Assembly: GCA_023266695.1 (NCBI GenBank)
Contig: JAHFPO010000113.1
Coordinates: 1-7,817 of the forward strand
Reading direction: 5' to 3'
Source: Hyphomicrobiales bacterium
GTDB taxonomy: Bacteria > Pseudomonadota > Alphaproteobacteria > Rhizobiales > Xanthobacteraceae
DNA: 7,817 bases
The notes beneath the pieces were generated by a model. That model did no database searches. It was not told the origin of the DNA and worked only from the letters and a program-made list of their open reading frames with translations. Each line of letters opens with the position of its first letter. The stretch's first letter is position 1. The translations under genes and the position numbers were made by a program. Below are positions 1-5,822 of this stretch, in pieces.

Positions 1-172
1 CGACCGAGGTGTACCAAACAACCTTGCCCTCCTTGCGCGCTGCCGCGATCAGCTCGGGGGTGATCGCCGACGGCGGCGGAGCTGCGGCTTTGAGCGGTGA
101 TGCATAGATAGTGAAAGCAAACGCGCTCGATCCCTTGAGCACGTCGCGTCTCGAGAATTTTTTCCCTCGCAT
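1..172 (-). CDS. Iron-type ABC transporter solute-binding protein, N-terminal part (runs off window)
   Basis: Only the first 57 codons are present; the gene continues beyond position 1. The translation starts MRGKKFSRRDVLKG. Residues 7-13 (SRRDVLK) form a twin-arginine (Tat) export motif, followed by a short apolar stretch (about 14-27) and a likely AxA-type cleavage site near residues 29-31. The mature start has EGKVVWYTS (residues 48-56), which is typical of the AfuA/FbpA-like family 1 solute-binding proteins that feed FbpC/PotA-type ABC ATPases. A strong AGGAGG lies 8 nt before the ATG and fixes the start. It follows the ABC ATPase gene by 49 nt on the same strand, so the two very likely serve one importer. 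The family binds Fe3+, but relatives bind polyamines, phosphonates and other organic ligands, so the ligand is not known. The protein would act in the periplasm. Confidence 0.8.
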   Translation of the reverse strand, partial: MRGKKFSRRDVLKGSSAFAFTIYASPLKAAAPPPSAITPELIAAARKEGKVVWYTSV

Positions 173-180
173 AGCTGTTT

Positions 181-186
181 CCTCCT
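181..186 (-). promoter_or_regulatory. Shine-Dalgarno site of the solute-binding protein gene
   Basis: The minus strand reads AGGAGG here, 8 nt upstream of the ATG at 172. It is a near-consensus ribosome binding site and stronger than those of most neighbouring genes. This fits a binding protein made in excess over its transporter, and it supports the assigned start of the partial gene. Confidence 0.7.
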
Positions 187-221
187 GGCATTCCGCCCGT
201 TTCTCGTTCCGGCCTATCGCT

Positions 222-1283
222 TCAGCCCACCAGCGCCCGGCAACGCTCGGGCGGCAGATGGAGCCAGACCGCAGCACCCTGCGGGATGTTCTGTTCGGCC
301 GGCGCCACCACGCGTAATTGGGTCCCGCCGGCGACCTCGACCATATAATCGCGGCTGTCGCCGAGGAATACCTGCCGTATGACGGTCGCCGCCATGATGT
401 TTTCCGCCGTTTGCGGCGGGCTAGTCAACAGGCGGATATCGTGCTGGCGGATCGACACCGCGGTCTCGCCGCCGGACGCAAGCCTTGCCCCCTCGCAGAG
501 CAAGGACGCTCCGGCAAAAGCGATGCGGCTCAGGTCGAGATTCTTGCCCTTCACGATATTGCTCGATCCGATGAAACGGGCGACGAATTCCGAGCGCGGT
601 CGGTCGTAGATTTCCTCCGGCGTACCGGCCTGCTCGATCTTGCCGGCGTTCATCACCGCGATCAGATCGGCGGTGGTCATCGCCTCGGACTGGTCGTGGG
701 TCACATAGACCGTGGTGTAGCGGTAGGCATCGTGGAGGCGGCGTACCTCGAAACGCATCTCCTCGCGCAAATTGGCGTCGAGATTGGACAAGGGCTCGTC
801 GAGCAGGAGCGTCTCGGGCTCGACGATGAGCGCACGGGCGAGTGCCACGCGTTGCTGCTGGCCGCCCGACAATTCGCCGGGATAGCGGTCGGCAAGGGCC
901 TGAAGATGCGTGGTCGCGAGGATGGTGGCGAGTTTCTTCGCGATCGTCTCGCGATCGAGCTTCCTGAGCGTCAGTCCGTAAGATACATTTTGCGCGACCG
1001 TCATGTGCGGCCAGAGCGCGTAGCTCTGGAAGATCATCGACATGTTGCGTTGCTCGGGCGGCAGCGTGCGCTCCGGCGAGGAGACGATCCTGCTGCCGAC
1101 ATGAATTTCTCCCGCTGATGGCTCGATGAAACCGGCGATCAATCGCAAGGTCGTGGTCTTGCCGCAGCCGGAAGGCCCGAGCAGGCACACGAGCAAACCG
1201 TGTTCGACTTTGAGCGACACCTCATCGACGGCCGCGACCGGACCGTAGTGTTTGGTCAATCTACGCAACTCGACGGATGCCAC
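222..1283 (-). CDS. ABC transporter ATP-binding protein, FbpC/PotA (CUT/iron) type
   Basis: This is the cytoplasmic ATPase of an ABC importer; it drives uptake of the ligand captured by the adjacent binding protein. All nucleotide-binding motifs are intact: Walker A GPSGCGKT at 36-43, Q-loop Gln86, signature LSGGQ at 138-142, Walker B LLLDEP at 159-164, D-loop SNLD at 166-169 and switch His196. Residues from about 240 to 353 form a C-terminal TOBE-like regulatory domain, as in FbpC, PotA and UgpC. The length of 353 residues is normal for that group. The start is GTG (MASVELRRLTKHYG), with a GGGGG run about 5 nt upstream; the N-terminus fits the family. The gene lies 30 nt after the crotonase gene and 49 nt before the binding-protein gene. 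No permease gene is visible; it presumably lies past the window edge. The ligand cannot be read from an ATPase of this kind. Confidence 0.93.
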   Translation of the reverse strand: MASVELRRLTKHYGPVAAVDEVSLKVEHGLLVCLLGPSGCGKTTTLRLIAGFIEPSAGEIHVGSRIVSSPERTLPPEQRNMSMIFQSYALWPHMTVAQNVSYGLTLRKLDRETIAKKLATILATTHLQALADRYPGELSGGQQQRVALARALIVEPETLLLDEPLSNLDANLREEMRFEVRRLHDAYRYTTVYVTHDQSEAMTTADLIAVMNAGKIEQAGTPEEIYDRPRSEFVARFIGSSNIVKGKNLDLSRIAFAGASLLCEGARLASGGETAVSIRQHDIRLLTSPPQTAENIMAATVIRQVFLGDSRDYMVEVAGGTQLRVVAPAEQNIPQGAAVWLHLPPERCRALVG

Positions 1284-1313
1284 TGCGACCCCCTGCCCTG
1301 ACCGATCCCGACG

Positions 1314-2105
1314 TCAGCTGCCGGTGAACACCGGCTTGCGCTTCTCCATGAACGCCTTGCGGCCCTCGATATAATCGCGGCTGGCGAAGCATTGCGCCAC
1401 GAGTTTGGAGCAACGCGCCCGGTCGCGCGCGGATTCGTCCTTCAGCGCCTCGCCCACGATGAATTTGACCGAGTTGACCGTCAACGGCGCATTCGAGCCA
1501 ATGGTGTCGGCATAGTTTTTCACATAGCTCTCAAGCTCCGCGTCCGGAATGACACGATTGACGAAACCCATGTCCTTCGCCTCGACCGCGTCGAATTGGC
1601 GCGCGGTGAAGAAGATTTCCTTGGCGAATGACGGGCCCACCACGTCCACAAGTCGCTTGAGGCCGGGAAAGTCGTAACCCAAGCCGAGCTTGGCCGCTGG
1701 CACGGCGAAGCGGGAATTCTCCGTGCAGATGCGGAGGTCGCAAGAAGCGGCAAGCCCCACACCGCCACCGATGCAATAGCCGCGGATCATGGCGATGGTG
1801 GGCTTCGGAAACTCGTGCACGCCGGAATAGCTTTTCTCCACCGCAAGGTTGTAGCTTGCGACCGCCTCCTTTGTCGCGCGCTCGCTGTCGAATTTCGAGA
1901 TGTCGGCACCGGATACGAAGGCCTTGCCGCCGGCGCCGGTAATCACGACGACGCCTATGCCGTCATCCTTGGCAAAATCCGCCAAAATGCGATTGGTCGC
2001 CTCCCACATCTCGAGCGAGACGGCGTTGTGGCGCTCCGGATTGTTGAAGATCACGTAGCCGACGCGGCCCTCCTTTTTCGCCAGCATCTTGTCGGTGCCA
2101 CTCAT
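1314..2105 (-). CDS. Crotonase-fold (enoyl-CoA hydratase/isomerase family) protein lacking the hydratase glutamates
   Basis: The 263-residue protein spans a complete crotonase domain acting on a CoA thioester in the cytoplasm. The oxyanion-hole segments are clear: VSGADI at 64-69 and CIGGGVGLA at 111-119. The two catalytic Glu of true enoyl-CoA hydratases (Glu144 and Glu164 in the rat enzyme) fall on Gly117 and Ala137 here, so simple hydration of a 2-enoyl-CoA is doubtful. The segment LGLGYDFPG (140-148) puts Tyr144 where E. coli methylmalonyl-CoA decarboxylase (ScpB/YgfG) has its active-site Tyr. The C-terminal FMEKRKPVF also resembles that enzyme, although many crotonases end this way. A decarboxylase, isomerase or C-C lyase role is therefore possible. 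An AGGAG site 6 nt upstream supports the ATG. It follows the CoA-transferase gene by 31 nt, which suggests it uses that enzyme's acyl-CoA product. Family membership is sure; the reaction is not. Confidence 0.9.
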   Translation of the reverse strand: MSGTDKMLAKKEGRVGYVIFNNPERHNAVSLEMWEATNRILADFAKDDGIGVVVITGAGGKAFVSGADISKFDSERATKEAVASYNLAVEKSYSGVHEFPKPTIAMIRGYCIGGGVGLAASCDLRICTENSRFAVPAAKLGLGYDFPGLKRLVDVVGPSFAKEIFFTARQFDAVEAKDMGFVNRVIPDAELESYVKNYADTIGSNAPLTVNSVKFIVGEALKDESARDRARCSKLVAQCFASRDYIEGRKAFMEKRKPVFTGS

Positions 2106-2111
2106 GATCCG

Positions 2112-2116
2112 CTCCT
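2112..2116 (-). promoter_or_regulatory. Shine-Dalgarno site of the crotonase-fold gene
   Basis: AGGAG on the minus strand, 6 nt before the ATG at 2105. It sits inside the 31-nt gap after the CoA-transferase stop and supports independent translation initiation within a shared transcript. Confidence 0.6.
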
Positions 2117-2136
2117 CGTCTCTTGTCGTCCCGGCG

Positions 2137-3339
2137 TCATATCACGTTTTTACGGCGCAGCGCGTCGATCTCCTTGACGCTGAAGCCGAATTCCTTGAGC
2201 ACCTCGTCAGTGTGCTGGCTGAGATCGGGCGGGGGAGCCACGACCTTGCTCGGTGTGCGCGAGAGTTTGACCGGCTGGCCGACGACACGAAGTTTCTTGC
2301 CATCCTTCTTTTCGATGTTTCTCACGATGCCGAGATGCTCGACCTGCGGGTCGGCGAACACTTCGTCGATCCTGTAGATCGGACCGCAGGACACGCCGGC
2401 GGTATTCAGCCGCTCGATCCACTGTGCGCTGGTGCGGCCGGAAAGATAATGTTCGATCTCGGCATTGAGCGCATCGCGATTTTTCAATCGCGCCGCCGGG
2501 GTCTCGTACTCGGGCTTCTGGAGAAGCGCCGACGCATCGATCGCGCGGGCGAGACGCTCCCACATGGCCTGGCCGGGGCTCGCGATATTGATATGGCCGT
2601 CAGCGGTCTTGAACACGCCGGTCGGTATGCTGGTCGGATGGTTGTTCCCGGCCTGGGGCGGAACCTCGCCCTTGATCAGCCAGCGCGCAGCCTGGAAGTC
2701 GAGCATGAAGATCTGCGCCTCCAGGAGCGAGGTCTCGACCGCCTGGCCCTCGCTCGATTGCTCGCGCTCGATCAACGCCACCAGGATGCCGAGCGCGCAG
2801 AAAAGTCCCGCCGAGAGGTCCGCAATCGGGATGCCGGCGCGAACCGGGCCCTGACCGGGCAGGCCGGTGATCGACATGATCCCGCCCATGCCTTGCGCGA
2901 TCTGATCGAAGCCCGGCCGCTCGCGGTAAGGCCCGCCCTGGCCGAAGCCGGAGATGCTGGCAAGAATGATCCGCTTGTTGATCTTGCGGAGCGCCGCGTA
3001 GTCGATCCCGAGCCGCTCCTTCACGTCGGGCCGGAAATTCTCGACCACGACGTCGGCCTTCTTGAGCATGCGCTTGAAGGCGGCGAGCCCTTCCGGCGCC
3101 TTCAGATTGAGGGTGAGGCTGCGCTTGTTGCGGTGGAGGTTCTGGAAGTCGGGACCGTGCCGGGGGCCGCCCGCGGGTTCGCCGCTTTCCAGCCCCGCCG
3201 GGGGCTCGATCTTGATGACATTGGCGCCCCAATCGGCGAGCTCGCGCACCGCCGTCGGCCCCGATCTCACCCGCGTGAGATCGAGCACGGTGTAGCGTGC
3301 GAGCGCCTTGGAGGCCCTGGGAAACGCCATTTCAATCAT
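2137..3339 (-). CDS. CaiB/BaiF (class III) CoA-transferase
   Basis: Class III CoA-transferases move CoA between carboxylic acids through aspartyl anhydride and thioester intermediates on one Asp. Here that residue is very likely Asp174 in PIADLSAG, within the conserved region that holds Asp169 of formyl-CoA transferase. Other family hallmarks are VLDLTRVRSGP (18-28), ADWGANVIKIEPP (35-47), NFRPDV (101-106) and GFGQGGPY (131-138). The length of 400 residues is normal and the fold is complete, including the C-terminal GQPVKLSRTP segment. The ATG at 3339 has no clear ribosome binding site; an in-frame ATG at 3330 (MAFPRASK) is an equally possible start. The gene follows the hydrolase-fold gene by 96 nt and precedes the crotonase gene by 31 nt, so it probably makes the acyl-CoA used next in the pathway. 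Substrate specificity in this family cannot be read from sequence: formyl, oxalyl, carnitine, bile acid, mesaconyl and racemase members all look alike. Confidence 0.93.
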   Translation of the reverse strand: MIEMAFPRASKALARYTVLDLTRVRSGPTAVRELADWGANVIKIEPPAGLESGEPAGGPRHGPDFQNLHRNKRSLTLNLKAPEGLAAFKRMLKKADVVVENFRPDVKERLGIDYAALRKINKRIILASISGFGQGGPYRERPGFDQIAQGMGGIMSITGLPGQGPVRAGIPIADLSAGLFCALGILVALIEREQSSEGQAVETSLLEAQIFMLDFQAARWLIKGEVPPQAGNNHPTSIPTGVFKTADGHINIASPGQAMWERLARAIDASALLQKPEYETPAARLKNRDALNAEIEHYLSGRTSAQWIERLNTAGVSCGPIYRIDEVFADPQVEHLGIVRNIEKKDGKKLRVVGQPVKLSRTPSKVVAPPPDLSQHTDEVLKEFGFSVKEIDALRRKNVI

Positions 3340-3435
3340 CTCAAAGCGACGGTTTACGGGCGGACATGTTTAGCACGTTCCAATCGAGCGATGACGACAA
3401 GGTCGTGATCGATCTGGCGGAAGGGAGAAGCGGCA

Positions 3436-4221
3436 TCAGTGGTTGATGAAATCTTCAATGGCGGCGAGGAATTCTTTCGGCTGCTCAAGCGGCGGACAGT
3501 GGCCGCAGGTCTTGATCTCGATATAGCGCGCCCCCGGCACCTTACTGGCAATAACTTTATTGAGGACGGGCGGCGTTGCCTGATCGAGCTCACCGCAGAC
3601 GACGAGGGTCGGCACCTTGAGCTTCGGCAGCCCGGGCACGAGATCGGCATCGACCAGGATCGCGCAGGCTTCGCGGAAAGCGGCGGGATCGATCTTGAGG
3701 AGGACGGCACGGCGCTCCTCAAGCGCTTGCGGGTGTTTGGCGAGATACGCGGCATGGAAGACGCGGTTCGCCGCGATGTCGGCGATGGCGCCGAGGCCTC
3801 CGCTTGCGACCTTTTCCGACATCACGCGGAAGGCTTGTTTGCCCGCGGGCGGAAATCCCGCCGCCACGTCGGCGAGCACAAGCCGGCCGATGCGGTCGCC
3901 GTGCGCGATGGCGAAGGCGAGCGCGACCGTGCCGCCATAGCCGTTGCCCATGAGGATCGCGTCGCGGGCGATCTTGAACTCGTTGAACGCCTCACGCACG
4001 AAGGCGACATAGGCGTCGATCGCGGCGCCGACGGCTCTCGATCCGTGAAAACCCGGCAGATTGAGGAGCGTCACCCGGAAGCGCGCCGAGAGCGCCGGCA
4101 AGACCGGATCGAAGGCATGGCGGTCGGTGAGGAGCGAATGGAGCACGACGAGGTCGCGCCCCTTGCCCTTCCGGGCCGAGGTGATCTTGCCGCCTGAAGC
4201 GGTGAGTTCGGTGGTATCCAT
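3436..4221 (-). CDS. Alpha/beta-hydrolase-fold protein with Gly at the nucleophile position
   Basis: A complete alpha/beta-hydrolase domain of 261 residues when started at the ATG at 4221 (MDTTELTASGG). The oxyanion segment is VVLHSLLTD (about 25-33). The nucleophile elbow reads LMGNGYGG (90-97), so the usual G-x-S-x-G is G-N-G-Y-G, with Gly94 in place of Ser. The likely acid Asp213 (CGELDQATPP) and His241 (TCGHCPPLEQP) remain. The protein resembles the lactonase / C-C hydrolase branch (3-oxoadipate enol-lactonase-like), but without the Ser the standard mechanism cannot work, so no reaction is named. A longer form from a TTG at 4284, overlapping the MFS stop by 4 nt, would add 21 residues. 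I prefer 4221 because the extension is encoded largely by a perfect inverted repeat, no TTG ribosome binding site is visible, and family similarity begins after residue 1 of the short form. The start at 4221 also lacks a strong Shine-Dalgarno site, so coupling to the MFS gene is possible. Confidence 0.82.
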   Translation of the reverse strand: MDTTELTASGGKITSARKGKGRDLVVLHSLLTDRHAFDPVLPALSARFRVTLLNLPGFHGSRAVGAAIDAYVAFVREAFNEFKIARDAILMGNGYGGTVALAFAIAHGDRIGRLVLADVAAGFPPAGKQAFRVMSEKVASGGLGAIADIAANRVFHAAYLAKHPQALEERRAVLLKIDPAAFREACAILVDADLVPGLPKLKVPTLVVCGELDQATPPVLNKVIASKVPGARYIEIKTCGHCPPLEQPKEFLAAIEDFINH

Positions 4222-4233
4222 CGGCAGCCGTGC

Positions 4234-4271
4234 CCATGCAAGCCGACGCGAATAGGCGTCGGCTTGCATGG
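4234..4271 (-). repeat. Perfect 16-bp inverted repeat (stem-loop) between MFS and hydrolase genes
   Basis: The arms are 4234-4249 and 4256-4271, with a 6-nt loop (4250-4255). The left arm CCATGCAAGCCGACGC is exactly the reverse complement of the right arm. In RNA from either strand this gives a stable 16-bp hairpin. On the minus strand it starts about 10 nt after the MFS stop codon and ends 12 nt before the proposed hydrolase ATG. No T-run follows on either strand, so it is not a standard intrinsic terminator. It may act as an mRNA processing or stability element that sets the MFS-to-hydrolase ratio, or as a protein-binding operator. The structure is certain; the role is inferred. Confidence 0.85.
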
Positions 4272-4280
4272 CGCGTGTGA

Positions 4281-5672
4281 TCAAACTCTAGCAGGCCGCG
4301 GGGCCTTGCCGGAGGGCCCGCCAGTTCCGCCGGTGGCGGTCTCGAGTTCCTCGAGCCGCCGGTTTCTCGGCTCGATCCCCCAGAGGTAGACGACGATGAT
4401 CTGGATGATGAGGAGGCCGATCATCAGTCCCAATACGCCGGCTACCTTGTAGGTTTGGAACAACGACAGCACGATGAAGGGCGAGACGATGGTCGCGGCG
4501 CGTCCGATGGTGTTGCAAATGCCGTTCGCGCGCAGCCGGATCTCGGTCGGAAACAGCTCCGGCGTATAGACGCCGAACAGGATCGCGACCTGGATATAGA
4601 TCGACACGATCAGGAGAAAACCGATGCTCAGGATCAGCGCCGGATCGGTCGTGGCTCCGAAGGTCGCGTAGATCGCGCCGAATATGATGACGAGCACCGA
4701 TGACCCGATGATACTCGGCTTGCGGCCGATGTAATCGGAGCTAAAGGCTCCGATGGCGCAGCCGATCGGGGACCCCAGGATGATCACCAGCGTGTAGGCG
4801 AACGATCTCGTGATGGTGAGGCCCTGTTGGACGAAGAACTGCGGCAGCCACACCACGAATCCGAAGATCAGGGTATTGATCACGACCAGCACGACGCTGC
4901 CGACCACCATGCTCTGAAGAATCGGAGGCTTGGCGAGGGAAGCGAGACTGAAAGACGGCGCCGGCTTCGGCGACGCGGGCGGCGGCAGCGGCCCGGCGGT
5001 CGCGGCTTCTTTTTCGATCGACTGCATCAACGCTTCGGCTTCCACAGTCCGGCCTTGGGATTCGAGCCAGCGTGGCGACTCGGGAAGATTTTTGCGCAGG
5101 TACCAGACCACGAGCGCGCCGACGCCGGCGATGATGAACATCGGGCGCCAGCCGAACGTGGGGATGATGAGGGTGCCGAGCAATGTCGTTACCGGCAGCC
5201 CGGATACGACCAGGAACGCCATGAAGGCGAGCCAGCGTCCGCGCGATTTCGGCGGTACGAATTCGGTCAAGGTCGAATAGCCGACCACGATCTCGGCGCC
5301 GAGGCCGAGCCCCATGACGAAGCGCAATATATTCAGCGTCTCCATATCGGGCGCGAAGGCGGCAGCGAGCGAGGCAAGCCCGAAGATCATCAGATTGAAC
5401 TGGTAGGTGAAGCGCCGGCCGTACTTGTCGCCGAGGAAGCCGGTGATGAAAGCGCCGATCGTCATTCCGAGGAACGTGAGCGAAATGAATTGCGCATTCT
5501 GCGGCAAGGTCGAGAACTTGCTCTGCAGCGTCGCGCCGAGCACGGTGGTGCCGACATAGAGATCGTAGCCGTCGAAGAACATGCCCGCGCCGATCAGCCA
5601 GAAGATCCGATAGTGGAACGAGCTGATCGGTAGCCGGTCGAGGCGAGCGCCGGCATTCACTATTGTTGCCAT
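4281..5672 (-). CDS. MFS transporter, aromatic acid:H+ symporter / sugar porter-like
   Basis: An inner-membrane proton-coupled permease of 463 residues with about 12 apolar helices in two halves, joined by a Pro-rich cytoplasmic loop (about 225-245). Visible motifs are DGYDLYV in helix 1 (34-40), the loop 2-3 motif GFLGDKYGRR (78-87), PESPRWL after helix 6 (197-203), the second-half counterpart SSDYIGRK (311-318) and YTPELFPTEIRLRANG (369-384). These are typical of the sugar-porter/AAHS/SV2-like part of the superfamily, whose bacterial members often import aromatic or other organic acids. The ATG at 5672 has a strong GGGGGAGGG ribosome binding site and is the first gene after the divergent promoter region, so it likely leads the operon. 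With a CoA-transferase and crotonase downstream, import of an organic acid is the most likely job; sugar transport is less likely. The gene ends with TGA overlapping a possible TTG start of the hydrolase gene. Confidence 0.92.
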   Translation of the reverse strand: MATIVNAGARLDRLPISSFHYRIFWLIGAGMFFDGYDLYVGTTVLGATLQSKFSTLPQNAQFISLTFLGMTIGAFITGFLGDKYGRRFTYQFNLMIFGLASLAAAFAPDMETLNILRFVMGLGLGAEIVVGYSTLTEFVPPKSRGRWLAFMAFLVVSGLPVTTLLGTLIIPTFGWRPMFIIAGVGALVVWYLRKNLPESPRWLESQGRTVEAEALMQSIEKEAATAGPLPPPASPKPAPSFSLASLAKPPILQSMVVGSVVLVVINTLIFGFVVWLPQFFVQQGLTITRSFAYTLVIILGSPIGCAIGAFSSDYIGRKPSIIGSSVLVIIFGAIYATFGATTDPALILSIGFLLIVSIYIQVAILFGVYTPELFPTEIRLRANGICNTIGRAATIVSPFIVLSLFQTYKVAGVLGLMIGLLIIQIIVVYLWGIEPRNRRLEELETATGGTGGPSGKAPRPARV

Positions 5673-5680
5673 GGTTGTTC

Positions 5681-5689
5681 CCTCCCCCG
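5681..5689 (-). promoter_or_regulatory. Shine-Dalgarno site of the MFS gene
   Basis: The minus strand reads a purine run GGGGGAGGG ending 8 nt before the ATG at 5672. It contains GGAGG and confirms this start for the first gene of the minus-strand cluster. Confidence 0.65.
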
Positions 5690-5697
5690 AAAAAGCG

Positions 5698-5727
5698 ATT
5701 GTGACGACAGGAGGATCACATCGTCAA
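5698..5727 (-). promoter_or_regulatory. Possible sigma70-type promoter of the MFS-led operon
   Basis: On the minus strand TTGACG (5727-5722) matches the -35 consensus at 5 of 6 positions. After 18 bp, CACAAT (5703-5698) matches -10 at 4 of 6. The predicted start of transcription, near 5690, would leave a short leader carrying the GGGGGAGGG site. The position is right for the first gene of the operon, but short matches such as this occur by chance, so this is a candidate only. Confidence 0.35.
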
Positions 5728-5734
5728 GGACGGC

Positions 5735-5770
5735 CCTCCGGAGGACGGACCGGCTTGCGTCTCGGACGCA
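5735..5770. promoter_or_regulatory. Two small dyad symmetries in the divergent promoter region
   Basis: CCTCCGGAGG (5735-5744) is a perfect 10-bp palindrome. TGCGTC-TCG-GACGCA (5756-5770) is a 6-bp inverted repeat with a 3-nt spacer. Both lie between the divergent MFS and pabBC genes, just upstream of the possible MFS promoter, where a regulator could bind. No regulator gene is in the window. Dyads of this size can be chance in GC-rich DNA. Confidence 0.3.
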
Positions 5771-5822
5771 GTCAATTCGTCTCTCCCGTGGCGCTATCGT
5801 TTCGGTTAAACTCACATTCCAC

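Noticed and set aside
938..958. Two CGCGATCG copies spaced by 3 nt
   Set aside because: They lie inside the ABC ATPase coding sequence and are explained by its codons; two short palindromic words in GC-rich DNA are not evidence of a site.
318..1118. Plus-strand open frame of 266 codons opposite the ABC ATPase gene
   Set aside because: It is an antisense shadow of a gene with all ABC ATPase motifs; it has no family signature or ribosome binding site.
2089..3408. Long plus-strand open frame of 439 codons opposite the CoA-transferase gene
   Set aside because: It mirrors the minus-strand CaiB/BaiF gene, which has clear family motifs. The antisense translation is rich in Arg, Asp, Glu and His with no recognisable domain, as expected from GC-rich codon bias.
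3340..3435. Possible small gene or promoter in the 96-nt gap between hydrolase and CoA-transferase genes
   Set aside because: Only a very short frame with no ribosome binding site and a 5-bp dyad (ACGAC/GTCGT) were seen; no convincing -35/-10 pair was found.
4234..4271. Reading the inverted repeat as an intrinsic terminator
   Set aside because: No T-run follows the stem on either strand, and the genes on both sides continue in the same direction.
4827..5633. Plus-strand open frame of 268 codons opposite the MFS gene
   Set aside because: Its highly charged, low-complexity Glu/Arg/His-rich translation is the mirror of membrane helices on the other strand.
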